Below, piece by piece: positions 8,278-15,564 of a DNA stretch of 24,341 nt. The notes beneath the pieces were generated by a model. That model had not been told where the DNA came from. It ran no database searches and worked only from the letters and a program-made list of their open reading frames with translations. A program made the translations under genes and the position numbers. Every line of letters begins with the position of its first letter. Position 1 is the stretch's first letter. The stretch is from a virus: the IMG/VR virus record IMGVR_UViG_3300025151_000295, positions 1-24,341 of that record; one strand, 5' to 3'.

Positions 8278-9201
8278 ATGGATTCCGATAACGCCGACGC
8301 ATTAGCGTTTTTAAGATCTAAGCGAGCAGACGACACTCAAAGTGCACCCGAAGCGAGCGAGGAGAACCACGTTCATGAAAGTGAAGAAGTGGATGCCGAC
8401 TCTGACTTGGAAGATGAGGCGCAACAGGAAGAAACGATTGAAACTTATGACGAGGAAGAGGAATCATACTTCGACATTGACGGCGAAGAGATCACCCTCA
8501 ACCAAATCAGAGAGTGGAAGCGCGGATTCTTGAGAGAATCAGATTATACGCAAAAGACTCAGTCTTTGAGTGCGGAGCGTAAAGAGTTTGAAGGGATGAA
8601 GGCTAAAACGCAGGAGAAGCTGCAAAAGCTTGATTCCACAATCTCTGATCTTGAATCTCTATTGCAGACTGAAGAAGATGCTATTGATTGGGACGAACTG
8701 ATTGAGACAGATCCTTCTCAGTATTTGAAGCTACAAAAGAAGCAGGCCGATAGACGTAGTAAGCTAAAGGCAGCTCAAGATAAGCGACAAGCTGAGGTGA
8801 GTAAAGCTCAAGAGGATTATCTCAAGCAACAGATGGTTAAAATGCGTGAACTAGCGCCTGATTGGATAGATGAGACTGGGAAGTATACAGATTCAATGTC
8901 TAGTGATATAGGTAATATTCAAGCATATTTACAGTCTAAAGCTTTTTCTTCTGACGACATTAACCAGGTTGTTGACGCGAGGTTATGGGCAGTATTTAGG
9001 GATGCGGCTAGATACAATTCTCTAAAAGACAAAAAGCCTAGTGTTGACAAGCAAATGAAAAAAGCGCCAAAGGTTATCAAGCCTACTAAAGGATCTCGAA
9101 AGGCTGTTAAACCGTCTCGTTTAGATGATGCGGCCAAGCAGTTTAAAAGGTCTGGAAGTGAGAAAGATGCCTTGGCTTATTTAAAAGCTAGGAGAAACTA
9201 A
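8278..9201 (+). CDS. Capsid scaffolding protein
   Basis: The protein has 307 residues. It directs coat assembly and is expected to leave the prohead before or during packaging. The N-terminus is very acidic, with runs of Glu/Asp at about 20-70. A FDIDGEEITLNQIREWKRGF segment and a DYTQKTQSLSAER segment follow at about 62-100, a pattern seen in phage scaffolds that precede DUF5309-like coats. A long charged coiled-coil region covers about 100-190. The C-terminus is basic (Lys/Arg-rich from about 255), as in scaffolds that bind coat through a positive C-terminal helix. No protease motif is visible. The start ATG has AGGAA 9 bases upstream. Only one base separates its stop codon from the coat start. 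Confidence 0.85.
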   Translation: MDSDNADALAFLRSKRADDTQSAPEASEENHVHESEEVDADSDLEDEAQQEETIETYDEEEESYFDIDGEEITLNQIREWKRGFLRESDYTQKTQSLSAERKEFEGMKAKTQEKLQKLDSTISDLESLLQTEEDAIDWDELIETDPSQYLKLQKKQADRRSKLKAAQDKRQAEVSKAQEDYLKQQMVKMRELAPDWIDETGKYTDSMSSDIGNIQAYLQSKAFSSDDINQVVDARLWAVFRDAARYNSLKDKKPSVDKQMKKAPKVIKPTKGSRKAVKPSRLDDAAKQFKRSGSEKDALAYLKARRN

Positions 9202-9202
9202 A

Positions 9203-10147
9203 ATGGCACAGCCAGCAGATACTTTTTCAAGTTATGACGCGGTGGGGAACCGAGAAGATCTTTCGGACTTCATTTCAATGATTTCACCAACCCGAACCCC
9301 TTTTCAAAGCGGAGTAGGCCGACGTTCAGCTAGTTCTACTAAAGTAGAATGGCAGCTAGATTCGTTGGCCGCTGCTTCCGGTTCGAATGCAGTGATTGAA
9401 GGGGATGATGCAACTACTGATGCATCAACCGCTACCTCTCGAGTGTTTAACTACACTCAGATCCTAGACAAGGTGCCTCGTGTTACCGGTACTCAACGAG
9501 CCCTTGATTCAGCCGGTAGAGCTGATGAAATGGATTATCAAATCATGAAGCGCACTAAGGAGATCAAACGAGATCTTGAGACTTCATTACTTGCTAATAA
9601 CGCTCAAGTAGCTGGTAACGACACCACAGCACGCGAGATGGGTGGGGCTGAGTCTTGGATAGCAACTAACACAAATCTAGGTAGCGGTGGTTCAGCGCCT
9701 ACTGGTGACGGCACTGACGCGCGTACTGGCGGTACTGATCGAGCATTCACTGAATCTCTTTTAAGTGACGTTATTAAGCAATGTTACGACTCAGGTGGTG
9801 AGCCCGGTACTATTTCGACTGGGTCCTTTAATAAGCAGGTCCTTTCACAGTTTAGCGGTGGCTCTACGTCTAATATCGACGCAGAGAAAAAGACCATTGT
9901 TAACGCTGTTGATGTGTATGTGTCTGACTTTGGCACCATGGCTGTTGTTCCTAACCGTTTTCAGGTGGCAGAATCTGTTCTGGTGCTTGAGATGGATAAG
10001 TGGGAAATTGCAGAGCTTCGACCGTTCCAACGAATGGACCTTGCTAAGACTGGCGACACAGACCGAGTGCAGTTGTTGATGGAAGTTACTCTAGTTTCTG
10101 TCAATGAAGCGGCCTCGGGCATTATCTCGGACCTTACTACAAGTTAA
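9203..10147 (+). CDS. Major capsid protein, SU10/DUF5309 type
   Basis: The protein has 314 residues and forms the icosahedral or elongated shell (HK97 fold expected). The N-terminal signature is characteristic of the SU10-like coat family: SSYDAVGNREDLSDFI, then SPTRTPFQSGV, EWQLDSLAAA and AVIEGDDAT within residues 1-75. This is followed by a QILDKVPRVTGTQ strand and the long helix MDYQIMKRTKEIKRDLETSL at about 112-131. A GGSGG-type loop lies near 155-175. The C-terminal half carries the strand-rich P/A-domain-like region (VYVSDFGTMAVVPNRFQV). The ribosome binding site GGAG (9191-9194) is 8 bases from ATG. It lies directly downstream of the scaffold, as expected. Confidence 0.93.
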   Translation: MAQPADTFSSYDAVGNREDLSDFISMISPTRTPFQSGVGRRSASSTKVEWQLDSLAAASGSNAVIEGDDATTDASTATSRVFNYTQILDKVPRVTGTQRALDSAGRADEMDYQIMKRTKEIKRDLETSLLANNAQVAGNDTTAREMGGAESWIATNTNLGSGGSAPTGDGTDARTGGTDRAFTESLLSDVIKQCYDSGGEPGTISTGSFNKQVLSQFSGGSTSNIDAEKKTIVNAVDVYVSDFGTMAVVPNRFQVAESVLVLEMDKWEIAELRPFQRMDLAKTGDTDRVQLLMEVTLVSVNEAASGIISDLTTS

Positions 10148-10163
10148 TGAAAGCTCTTTACTT

Positions 10164-10176
10164 TAAGGAGGTGATC
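10164..10176 (+). promoter_or_regulatory. Full-length Shine-Dalgarno (13 nt)
   Basis: TAAGGAGGTGATC is the exact reverse complement of the last 13 bases of gammaproteobacterial (E. coli-type) 16S rRNA. AGGAGG ends 6 bases before the ATG at 10178. No other ribosome binding site in the window is this complete. It predicts very strong translation of the following small protein. Confidence 0.9.
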
Positions 10177-10177
10177 A

Positions 10178-10537
10178 ATGTCTGCTTTTGACGGTAATGT
10201 GTCGTTTTTAAACGGCTATCTCGCAGATATCTCTACAGCTGGTCAGTGTTATATACCAGTTCCTGATAATTGTGAGGGTGAAATTATCGAAATACGCTCG
10301 GCGCTCGGAGGCGCTATTGGTACTGCTGATGCTACTCTTACTCCAAAGATTGGCGGCACTGCGGTAACTAATGGCGCTATTACTGTGACACAAAGTGGTT
10401 CAGCGGCTGGTGATGTAGATGTATCACGACCAACCGGGGCCAGGACTGTAGCGGCTGGTGATGCCATCGAGATTGAAACCGATGGCGCATCCAGTAACAC
10501 AGTTGAAGTGTTCTTTACTGTAGCGATTTTACGTTAA
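10178..10537 (+). CDS. Probable capsid decoration (head-stabilising) protein
   Basis: The protein has 119 residues. It lies directly after the coat gene and has the strongest ribosome binding site of the window, both signs of a protein needed in hundreds of copies. The sequence is beta-rich and Gly/Ala/Thr/Val-rich, with alternating hydrophobic strands (GEIIEIRSALGGAIG, TLTPKIGGTAV, GAITVTQSG, NTVEVFFTVAIL). There is one Cys and almost no helix. This suits a jelly-roll or Ig-like capsid cement protein. I do not recognise a named family, so the function rests on position, expression signal and composition. Confidence 0.7.
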   Translation: MSAFDGNVSFLNGYLADISTAGQCYIPVPDNCEGEIIEIRSALGGAIGTADATLTPKIGGTAVTNGAITVTQSGSAAGDVDVSRPTGARTVAAGDAIEIETDGASSNTVEVFFTVAILR

Positions 10538-10543
10538 TACAAT

Positions 10544-10561
10544 GCCCTCCTTCGGGAGGGC
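10544..10561 (+). terminator. Stable UUCG hairpin without U-tract (attenuator or processing site?)
   Basis: A perfect 7-bp stem, GCCCTCC/GGAGGGC, closes a TTCG loop in the C(UUCG)G context, which is known to be unusually stable. It sits 6 bases after the stop of the decoration gene and before the next gene's ribosome binding site. The bases after it (TATTGAGGTG) lack a T run, so a full intrinsic terminator is doubtful. A 3'-end stabiliser, processing site or partial terminator is more likely. Confidence 0.6.
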
Positions 10562-10574
10562 TATTGAGGTGACT

Positions 10575-10865
10575 ATGAAGTGTATGAAGATTTCAGTTGA
10601 GGGCGTTGGAGCCACTACGAGTGGCACTAGTGCTAGATCAGCTATCCCTAATGATGCATCGGGAAATAAAGCTAAATATGTTTTAATCTGTAGCGGTGGG
10701 ACGGTGTTTTTCCTCCCTGGCGACTCAACTGTTGACGCTACAAACTCCTCTCCAGTAGTTGGTGCAGACTCTCCGGTTCTTTTAGATGTTTCGGGGCATT
10801 CCCATATAGCTTATCTGCAAGGGACTGCTGGCGCTCGAATAACCATTACTCCGGTGGAATTCTGA
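10575..10865 (+). CDS. Small beta-rich putative virion protein, unknown
   Basis: The protein has 96 residues. ATG at 10575 is chosen because GAGG (10566-10569) lies 5 bases upstream. An in-frame ATG at 10542 has no ribosome binding site and its first codons lie within the UUCG hairpin. The product is small, Gly/Ser/Thr/Val-rich and beta-type, with segments such as KYVLICSGGTVFFLPGDS and SPVLLDVSGHSHIAYLQG. It resembles small head or tail decoration-like proteins in texture but I recognise no family. Its stop overlaps the next start (TGATG). Its place between decoration protein and adaptor suggests a head component. Confidence 0.7.
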   Translation: MKCMKISVEGVGATTSGTSARSAIPNDASGNKAKYVLICSGGTVFFLPGDSTVDATNSSPVVGADSPVLLDVSGHSHIAYLQGTAGARITITPVEF

Positions 10866-11191
10866 TGAAAGCGATAACGGAAAGAGACGGCGACGTAACA
10901 GAGATTTATCACAAAGACCCGCACGATGATAAGTTTCACGTTCAGATCGTTCAGGATGTTAGCCAGTATTTAAGGGTTAATCAGCATGAGAGGCACCAAA
11001 CAGAACGGGGTACGCCTTATTCTAATAAGTCTGCTTTTCATAAAGTGGCCTCTATCCCTGAGGTTGTCATTGCTCAGTGGTGGAAAGAATTAGGCTCTAA
11101 TCCCTTGGCTAAGGAGAATAGGCGCTGGTTAGTAGCTAAATTAAACTCTAACGAGTTCAAGAAGCTCAGAACGAGAGAGGGCCAAATTTAA
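10865..11191 (+). CDS. Conserved-looking phage protein of unknown function
   Basis: The protein has 108 residues and is joined to both neighbours by stop/start overlaps (TGATG before, TAATG after). It is polar and charged. The N-terminal half has KDPHDDKFHVQIVQDVSQYL. The C-terminal half has FHKVASIPEVVIAQWWKEL and a terminal WLVAKLNSNEFKKLRTREG helix. This kind of C-terminal 'LN...(F)..LRT..G' ending is familiar from unnamed proteins in podovirus structural modules, but I cannot give a family. Its location directly before the head-tail adaptor hints at a neck or head role. No enzyme motif or membrane segment is visible. Confidence 0.7.
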   Translation: MKAITERDGDVTEIYHKDPHDDKFHVQIVQDVSQYLRVNQHERHQTERGTPYSNKSAFHKVASIPEVVIAQWWKELGSNPLAKENRRWLVAKLNSNEFKKLRTREGQI

Positions 11192-11805
11192 TGGCTATCG
11201 ACAGCTATGCCAATCTGAAGCAAGCTATAGAAAGATTCAGTCATAGGACGGACATTTCTGACCTTATTGACGACTTTATAGACCTTGCTGAGAACACGAT
11301 TGATAAACAGCTGAGATTAAGGGCTAACGAATCCAGAGAAAGGGCTGCGGCTCCTACTTCTGATCGCTTCCTTGCGCTTCCTACTCGTTTTATTGAGATG
11401 CGTAGACTACAGCTGATTAATGGATCGGTGACTAAAGACATTAAATTCAAAGCGCCGGAAGCTCTTAAGATTGCCGACACTAGCGGTGAGCCTAAGTATT
11501 TCACCATTACCTCTCAGATAGAGTTCGACAGGACGCCGTCATCGGCTTATACAATCGAGATGGTGTTTTACAAAGGTCTTAACCCCCTTTCGTCTTCGAA
11601 CACGTCTAACAACGTCTTAACTAACTATCCCGATCTTTATCTATACGCCTCTTTGTACCATTTAAATAACTGGACCGGGGACGATGAGCAAATGGGTAAA
11701 TATTTAAACCTGTTTAACGCTGCTTTAACCTCTGCTAACAAGCAGGAAATGCGGGGAAGGTTTGGAGCTGCTCCGGTAATTGGTTTAGAGGGGTGGACGC
11801 CTTGA
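11191..11805 (+). CDS. Head-tail adaptor (P22 gp4/SU10 adaptor-like)
   Basis: The protein has 204 residues. It would bind beneath the portal and seal packaged DNA while providing the platform for the tail. The N-terminal half is helical (YANLKQAIERFSHRTDISDL; then an IDLAENTIDKQLRLR helix), as in adaptor proteins. A beta segment follows with RFLALPTRFIEMRRLQL and EPKYFTITSQIEF, and the C-terminus has the YPDLYLYASLYHLNNWTGDD helix. This order, ALP-(x)-R-(F)-(I/L)-E, and the size match adaptor proteins in SU10-like and other podovirus genomes. The 'NYPDLYLYASLYHL' element is especially typical. It starts at a TAATG overlap, with GAGAGAGGG upstream. Confidence 0.82.
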   Translation: MAIDSYANLKQAIERFSHRTDISDLIDDFIDLAENTIDKQLRLRANESRERAAAPTSDRFLALPTRFIEMRRLQLINGSVTKDIKFKAPEALKIADTSGEPKYFTITSQIEFDRTPSSAYTIEMVFYKGLNPLSSSNTSNNVLTNYPDLYLYASLYHLNNWTGDDEQMGKYLNLFNAALTSANKQEMRGRFGAAPVIGLEGWTP

Positions 11806-13238
11806 CCTATCAGACTATCAAGGCAAATCTGGTAGGCGGTTCTAATCCGAATAGAACCAGGTCTATATCGCAAGAAAGAACCTTGAACATGTACCCTGAG
11901 CCCGTCCCTAGTGGCGCGTATCCCTCTGTATTGCTTCCTTGGCCTGGTAGCAAGACTTTCTCAGATGGAACCGGCTCAGGAGATCCTAGAGGTATATACA
12001 CGCATAATCGAACGGGCGTTGTGTATAAGGTTGTTGGAACCTCTCTTTATTCTGTTGGCTCAGACGGGGTAGAAACATCTATCGGAACAATTAGCGGCTC
12101 AGGCTTGGTATTATTTGAGTCTGTAGAGGATTCTGTAGGAGATATAGCGTCCAAACTATTAATAACTTCAGATACGAATGGTTACGTTTACAACATAGAC
12201 ACAAACACGTTAACAACCGTTACAGATGGCTCATACAGTCCTGGGGGCTCGGTTGTATCAATAAATACTTTCGTTATCTGGCAGCTATTAGAAGACAATT
12301 ACGCAGTTGCTGACGTGGGCAACCCTGAGTCAATCCAAGGGGAGAATGTTTCAACCGTTCCCTCATTTGCTGATGACCTAGTTCAGATCTATAGATTCAG
12401 AGAAACCATCTATATGATGGGTGCTCGGTCGATAGAGCCTTATTATGATGGTGGTGCAGGCACTAACCCTTTAGTAGCTGTTCAGTCTGGAACATCGCCT
12501 GTGGGGCTGATTTCTAGGGGCTGTGTGTGCTCTAACGAAAACTTAATGTATTGGGTTGGCAATGATAAGATTCTTTACAGAACGAACGCCTATGAACCGC
12601 AAAGCGTCACTACTCCTTCAGTAGCTAACAAGTTAAAAGACTACGACTTTACCGGCGCTAGGGTTCGATGTATAAAGCAAGATGGCCAAAACTTTGTAAT
12701 GATCCTGACCTCTTCGGCGAGCTGGGTTTACTCTGAAGCAACTAATTTCTGGTTTGAATTAGCTTACAAGGCAGGGGAAGAGATCTATCTAGGCTACGAC
12801 TATACATATGCTTATGGGAAGCACTTAATACAGTCTAAAGTTGACGGAAAAGTACTAGAACTGGATGACGACACCTTCACTGATGACGGTCAAACCACTA
12901 TTAGAGAAAGAGTTACAGCGCCTATTAACGCCTCCGCATTGGGCAAGGATGGCGGTAGAATGATGATGAAAAGAGCTGAAATCATCATGGAAACGGGGAT
13001 AGGCAATCTCATAGAAGAAGATCCTGTAGTTATGGTTTCTGTTTCTGTTGACGGCGGCCAGACGTTTACCAATGAACAATGGATATCTGCTGGAAGAGAT
13101 GGAGAGAATAGGATAAGGGTCGAGTATTACGCCATGCTTTCTTTCCGACAGATCCAATTCAAATTAAGGACGAGTTCGGCTAACTTCTTCACGTTCCACT
13201 CTTTAGCGGTAGATCTTAAGATGGGGGGTGAGTTTTGA
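11802..13238 (+). CDS. P22 gp10-like tail accessory / packaged-DNA stabilisation protein
   Basis: The protein has 478 residues from TTG at 11802. This start forms a TTGA overlap with the adaptor stop and has GAGGGG (11788-11793) 8 bases upstream; the in-frame GTG at 11793 would sit within that site. The N-terminus NRTRSISQERTLNMYPEPV and PSVLLPWPGSKTF match the conserved beginning of gp10-type tail nozzle proteins (P22 gp10 is 472 aa). The body is repetitive beta sequence (blades with GVVYKVVGTSLYSV, MYWVGNDKILYRTN, KHLIQSKVDGKVLELD), consistent with the beta-propeller-like fold of this family. It would hexamerise under the adaptor and help retain DNA. Confidence 0.88.
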   Translation: MTYQTIKANLVGGSNPNRTRSISQERTLNMYPEPVPSGAYPSVLLPWPGSKTFSDGTGSGDPRGIYTHNRTGVVYKVVGTSLYSVGSDGVETSIGTISGSGLVLFESVEDSVGDIASKLLITSDTNGYVYNIDTNTLTTVTDGSYSPGGSVVSINTFVIWQLLEDNYAVADVGNPESIQGENVSTVPSFADDLVQIYRFRETIYMMGARSIEPYYDGGAGTNPLVAVQSGTSPVGLISRGCVCSNENLMYWVGNDKILYRTNAYEPQSVTTPSVANKLKDYDFTGARVRCIKQDGQNFVMILTSSASWVYSEATNFWFELAYKAGEEIYLGYDYTYAYGKHLIQSKVDGKVLELDDDTFTDDGQTTIRERVTAPINASALGKDGGRMMMKRAEIIMETGIGNLIEEDPVVMVSVSVDGGQTFTNEQWISAGRDGENRIRVEYYAMLSFRQIQFKLRTSSANFFTFHSLAVDLKMGGEF

Positions 13239-13822
13239 CGGACTTATCGCCGTTTCACTATCCTATTCCCAAGAAGTTCTTAAGTGACCCTGAATTAAGG
13301 CAGTGGGTGACGTATTTGCATAAGCATTTACAGCAAACATGGGTGAAGTTGGGCGGTTCTGAAGATGCCATTGAAACAACGGTTGTCAGGGATGCCTACG
13401 ACTCTACAATGTACGCCTCGGGATTAGAGGAAGCATTCAGAAGGATCGAGTGTTTAGAGAAGAGGAACCTATACCAGCCCGTCAATGAAGAAGCTTTAAA
13501 GAAGATATCTGAACTTGAAAACGGGCTTTCGTATGGTGAATCGCCAAAGATTAAGGAGCTAACTACAAAGACTATCGATAGAGAAGAGTTCACGGCGACT
13601 GACTTTATGTTCGTCAACGCTACTAATAATTCAACTCTTACTCTGCCAGCTAACCCTGTTACTAACAGTATTGTTATCTTTACAAAAGACGCTACTAGGT
13701 TTAAATTAAAGGGTAATGGTAAAAAGGTTAATGGGTCTTTTAGTGACATAGTATTTTACAAAGAGCGCTTAGCCAGACAGGTGCACTACTTTATAGACGT
13801 TGATGAGTGGTTTTTTATATGA
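13235..13822 (+). CDS. Putative tail needle/fibre-like protein
   Basis: The protein has 195 residues. It starts with TTG at 13235 in a TTGA overlap with the gp10-like gene, and GGGGGG (13223-13228) serves as ribosome binding site. The N-terminus LSPFHYPIPKKFLSDPELRQ is followed by a helical region with heptad-like spacing (about 60-105; EEAFRRIECLEKRNLY, LKKISELENGL). The C-terminal 75 residues are beta-type (NSTLTLPANPVTNSIVIF, KGNGKKVNGSFSDIVF) and end in an aromatic tail VDEWFFI. Coiled coil plus C-terminal beta domain, and placement right after gp10, match the position of the P22 gp26 needle. Sequence similarity to gp26 is not evident, so a short tail fibre is an equal alternative. Confidence 0.6.
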   Translation: MTDLSPFHYPIPKKFLSDPELRQWVTYLHKHLQQTWVKLGGSEDAIETTVVRDAYDSTMYASGLEEAFRRIECLEKRNLYQPVNEEALKKISELENGLSYGESPKIKELTTKTIDREEFTATDFMFVNATNNSTLTLPANPVTNSIVIFTKDATRFKLKGNGKKVNGSFSDIVFYKERLARQVHYFIDVDEWFFI

Positions 13823-13977
13823 GCGTTAATGGCGATAATTTTGTTAGAGAAGAGTATAATACTCAACTATTAGAGGAAATACGCAATTTATTAATCTTAT
13901 TAGCGGCAATGTTCGAAGCAGTACATGAAACAGGTTTAGAAAACGACGGTGGAGAGGGCATAGACCATGGCATTTAG
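13819..13977 (+). CDS. 52-residue microprotein, unknown
   Basis: ATG at 13819 overlaps the preceding stop (ATGA), and the gene ends 11 bases inside the next gene. The ribosome binding site is moderate (GAGTGG, 13805-13810, 8 bases upstream). The product is an acidic, amphipathic helix with a hydrophobic core, EEIRNLLILLAAMFEAV (about residues 19-35), and a Gly/Asp/Glu-rich tail. The hydrophobic run is too short and too interrupted for a confident membrane helix; oligomerisation is as likely. Coupling on both sides supports expression. I know no family. Confidence 0.6.
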   Translation: MSVNGDNFVREEYNTQLLEEIRNLLILLAAMFEAVHETGLENDGGEGIDHGI

Positions 13978-14500
13978 AGGTGTGACAGGTAACATACCCG
14001 ACGTAACAGACGATCATCAATTGAAGATTACTGGTTCTGTTGAAAGCGATTTAGAGTATGCTTCAGAAGTTAACGGGAAAGCATATAGCTGGAGCAGCTC
14101 TTTTGCTACGGCCGGAACAGATGTTGAAGTTATCTCTATAAAGAACACGTCATCTTCTGACGTTTTGGTTATAGATGAAATTGTCGTATGTGCTGCTGGG
14201 GCATGTGTGTTCACATTATTTGAGGTCACAAGCGGCACGGCGGCAGGCACTACGATAACCGGGCAAAACCTGAATTTAAGCTCTGGTTTAAGCGCGGCCG
14301 CCACAGCATACGGTAATGCAGCGGTTACAGGGTCATTATCGGGTAACACTCTAGCGTATCAGTGCGTAACAGCAGGTGATAGTACGATACTTGATACTAA
14401 GGGCGGTCTTGTTTTAGGCCAAGACGATGAAATAGCTTTAACTGCTAGCGCTAATACAACTGTATACCTCACTTTGATTGGACATTACAAGGAACTCTGA
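13967..14500 (+). CDS. Beta-rich putative surface/appendage protein
   Basis: The protein has 177 residues. ATG is at 13967, with GGAGAGGG (13951-13958) 8 bases upstream. It is almost entirely beta-type and rich in Ser, Thr, Ala and Val. Clear strand pairs include DVEVISIKNTSSSDVLVIDE (about 52-71) and TVYLTLIGHYKEL at the C-terminus. Middle segments TSGTAAGTTITGQNLNLSSG and AVTGSLSGNTLAYQ are typical of bounded beta-sandwich virion proteins. Three Cys lie at about 80-135. Position within a run of similar proteins and absence of enzyme motifs suggest an appendage or decoration role. Its stop overlaps the next start (TGATG). Confidence 0.7.
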   Translation: MAFRGVTGNIPDVTDDHQLKITGSVESDLEYASEVNGKAYSWSSSFATAGTDVEVISIKNTSSSDVLVIDEIVVCAAGACVFTLFEVTSGTAAGTTITGQNLNLSSGLSAAATAYGNAAVTGSLSGNTLAYQCVTAGDSTILDTKGGLVLGQDDEIALTASANTTVYLTLIGHYKEL

Positions 14501-15564
14501 TGCCACAGCGCACTATGCTCGAGGATGCAAAAGGGAACATTCTTGCGACCAAACAAGATAACGGCTACACGACCTTACGAGTCGCATCGACTGACGCTTA
14601 TGACTGGGACTCTAAAACTAAGCTTTTGTTGAATGAGGAGTATGGGCCTAATTTTAATCAAGACGCTGAGCCAAGCGGTACACCCGATGGAATTCATAAC
14701 GGCACCGACACAATTTTGTGGACCGCTACGGCGCTTAGTGGAAACTGGGATTTTGCGTCTACTGCACAAGCGCAAACGGGCACCAAGTCAATTGATGGCA
14801 CAGGCACACTAAACAATAGTCAAGCGGAGCTGGAACGGTCGAGCGCGATTGACCCTAGGCCGTACAACTCTTTAAGCGGTGGGATTTATCTAACTTTTTT
14901 TAATCCTGCTGCTAACGAGATCAGATTAAGGTTTAGGTTAGCTGGTGTTGATGTCGGGCAAGAGGTTAATCTAGGCGATGTTATTGATGCGTCGACTTTA
15001 AACTCTTGGCAAAACTTCAACATTCCGTTAAGCGATTTTGATTTAACGGGTGACGTGGACCAGTTAATAATCACAACTAAGCGTCAAGGTGATAAAGCAG
15101 CCAATTTTTATCTAGATAATATACAAATCGAAGAGGCGGGCTCATCTGTGTTTTATGCTGAGCCTGCACCAGGCAAGATCTTTGAGATTCAAACAGTTGA
15201 GGTTTTGATGGTTGACGCAATATCAACAGCCCTTCTAAACAGCTCAATGCCCGCGTTATCGTATGATAAATTTTTGAACGTAAACACGTTAAACACTGGA
15301 ATCACGATTCGACGTTTCAAAAACAATAAAGCTGTATTTTCTTTGACTGCACGAAAGTTAGGCGATTTATTGTATGGTAATTTTACAATTACAGACATGA
15401 TAAGCGATGGCACAAACACATTATTAAAGTTGAGAATGAAGCTTGATTGGTGGGCTCCGCTAGACTTTAGAACTAGGGATCGTGTCGAAGTTGTGATATC
15501 TGATGATTTGAGCGGATTAATTGAAGCTAAAGCAATGATACGCGGTAGAGAGAGGTCCTATTAA
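14500..15564 (+). CDS. Putative appendage protein with carbohydrate-binding-like jelly roll
   Basis: The protein has 354 residues, starting at a TGATG overlap with AAGGA upstream. The N-terminal 60 residues resemble an attachment segment (MLEDAKGNILATKQDNGYTT). Residues of about 70-215 look like a CBM/galactose-binding-type jelly roll: SLSGGIYLTFFNP, then LNSWQNFNIPLSDFDLTGDV and ANFYLDNIQIEE. The last of these, a DNI-type ending after a 'W..F.IPLSDF' strand, is typical of carbohydrate-binding sandwiches. The C-terminal 130 residues are a separate alpha/beta region (YDKFLNVNTLNTGITIRRF, WWAPLDFRTRDRVEVVISDD). It probably binds glycans on the host or is part of a head or tail fibre. Family assignment needs a profile search. 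Confidence 0.7.
   Translation: MPQRTMLEDAKGNILATKQDNGYTTLRVASTDAYDWDSKTKLLLNEEYGPNFNQDAEPSGTPDGIHNGTDTILWTATALSGNWDFASTAQAQTGTKSIDGTGTLNNSQAELERSSAIDPRPYNSLSGGIYLTFFNPAANEIRLRFRLAGVDVGQEVNLGDVIDASTLNSWQNFNIPLSDFDLTGDVDQLIITTKRQGDKAANFYLDNIQIEEAGSSVFYAEPAPGKIFEIQTVEVLMVDAISTALLNSSMPALSYDKFLNVNTLNTGITIRRFKNNKAVFSLTARKLGDLLYGNFTITDMISDGTNTLLKLRMKLDWWAPLDFRTRDRVEVVISDDLSGLIEAKAMIRGRERSY

Noticed and set aside
9765-10079. Second forward frame inside the major capsid gene
   Set aside because: Leu/Ser/Arg-rich out-of-frame reading of the coat gene with no ribosome binding site; similar shadows at 2430-2648 and 8342-8533 were dropped for the same reason.
13855-13860. Perfect TATAAT as a sigma70 -10 box
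   Set aside because: No TTGACA-like -35 element at 16-18 bases and no extended -10 TG; it lies in a coding microprotein, so chance is the better explanation.
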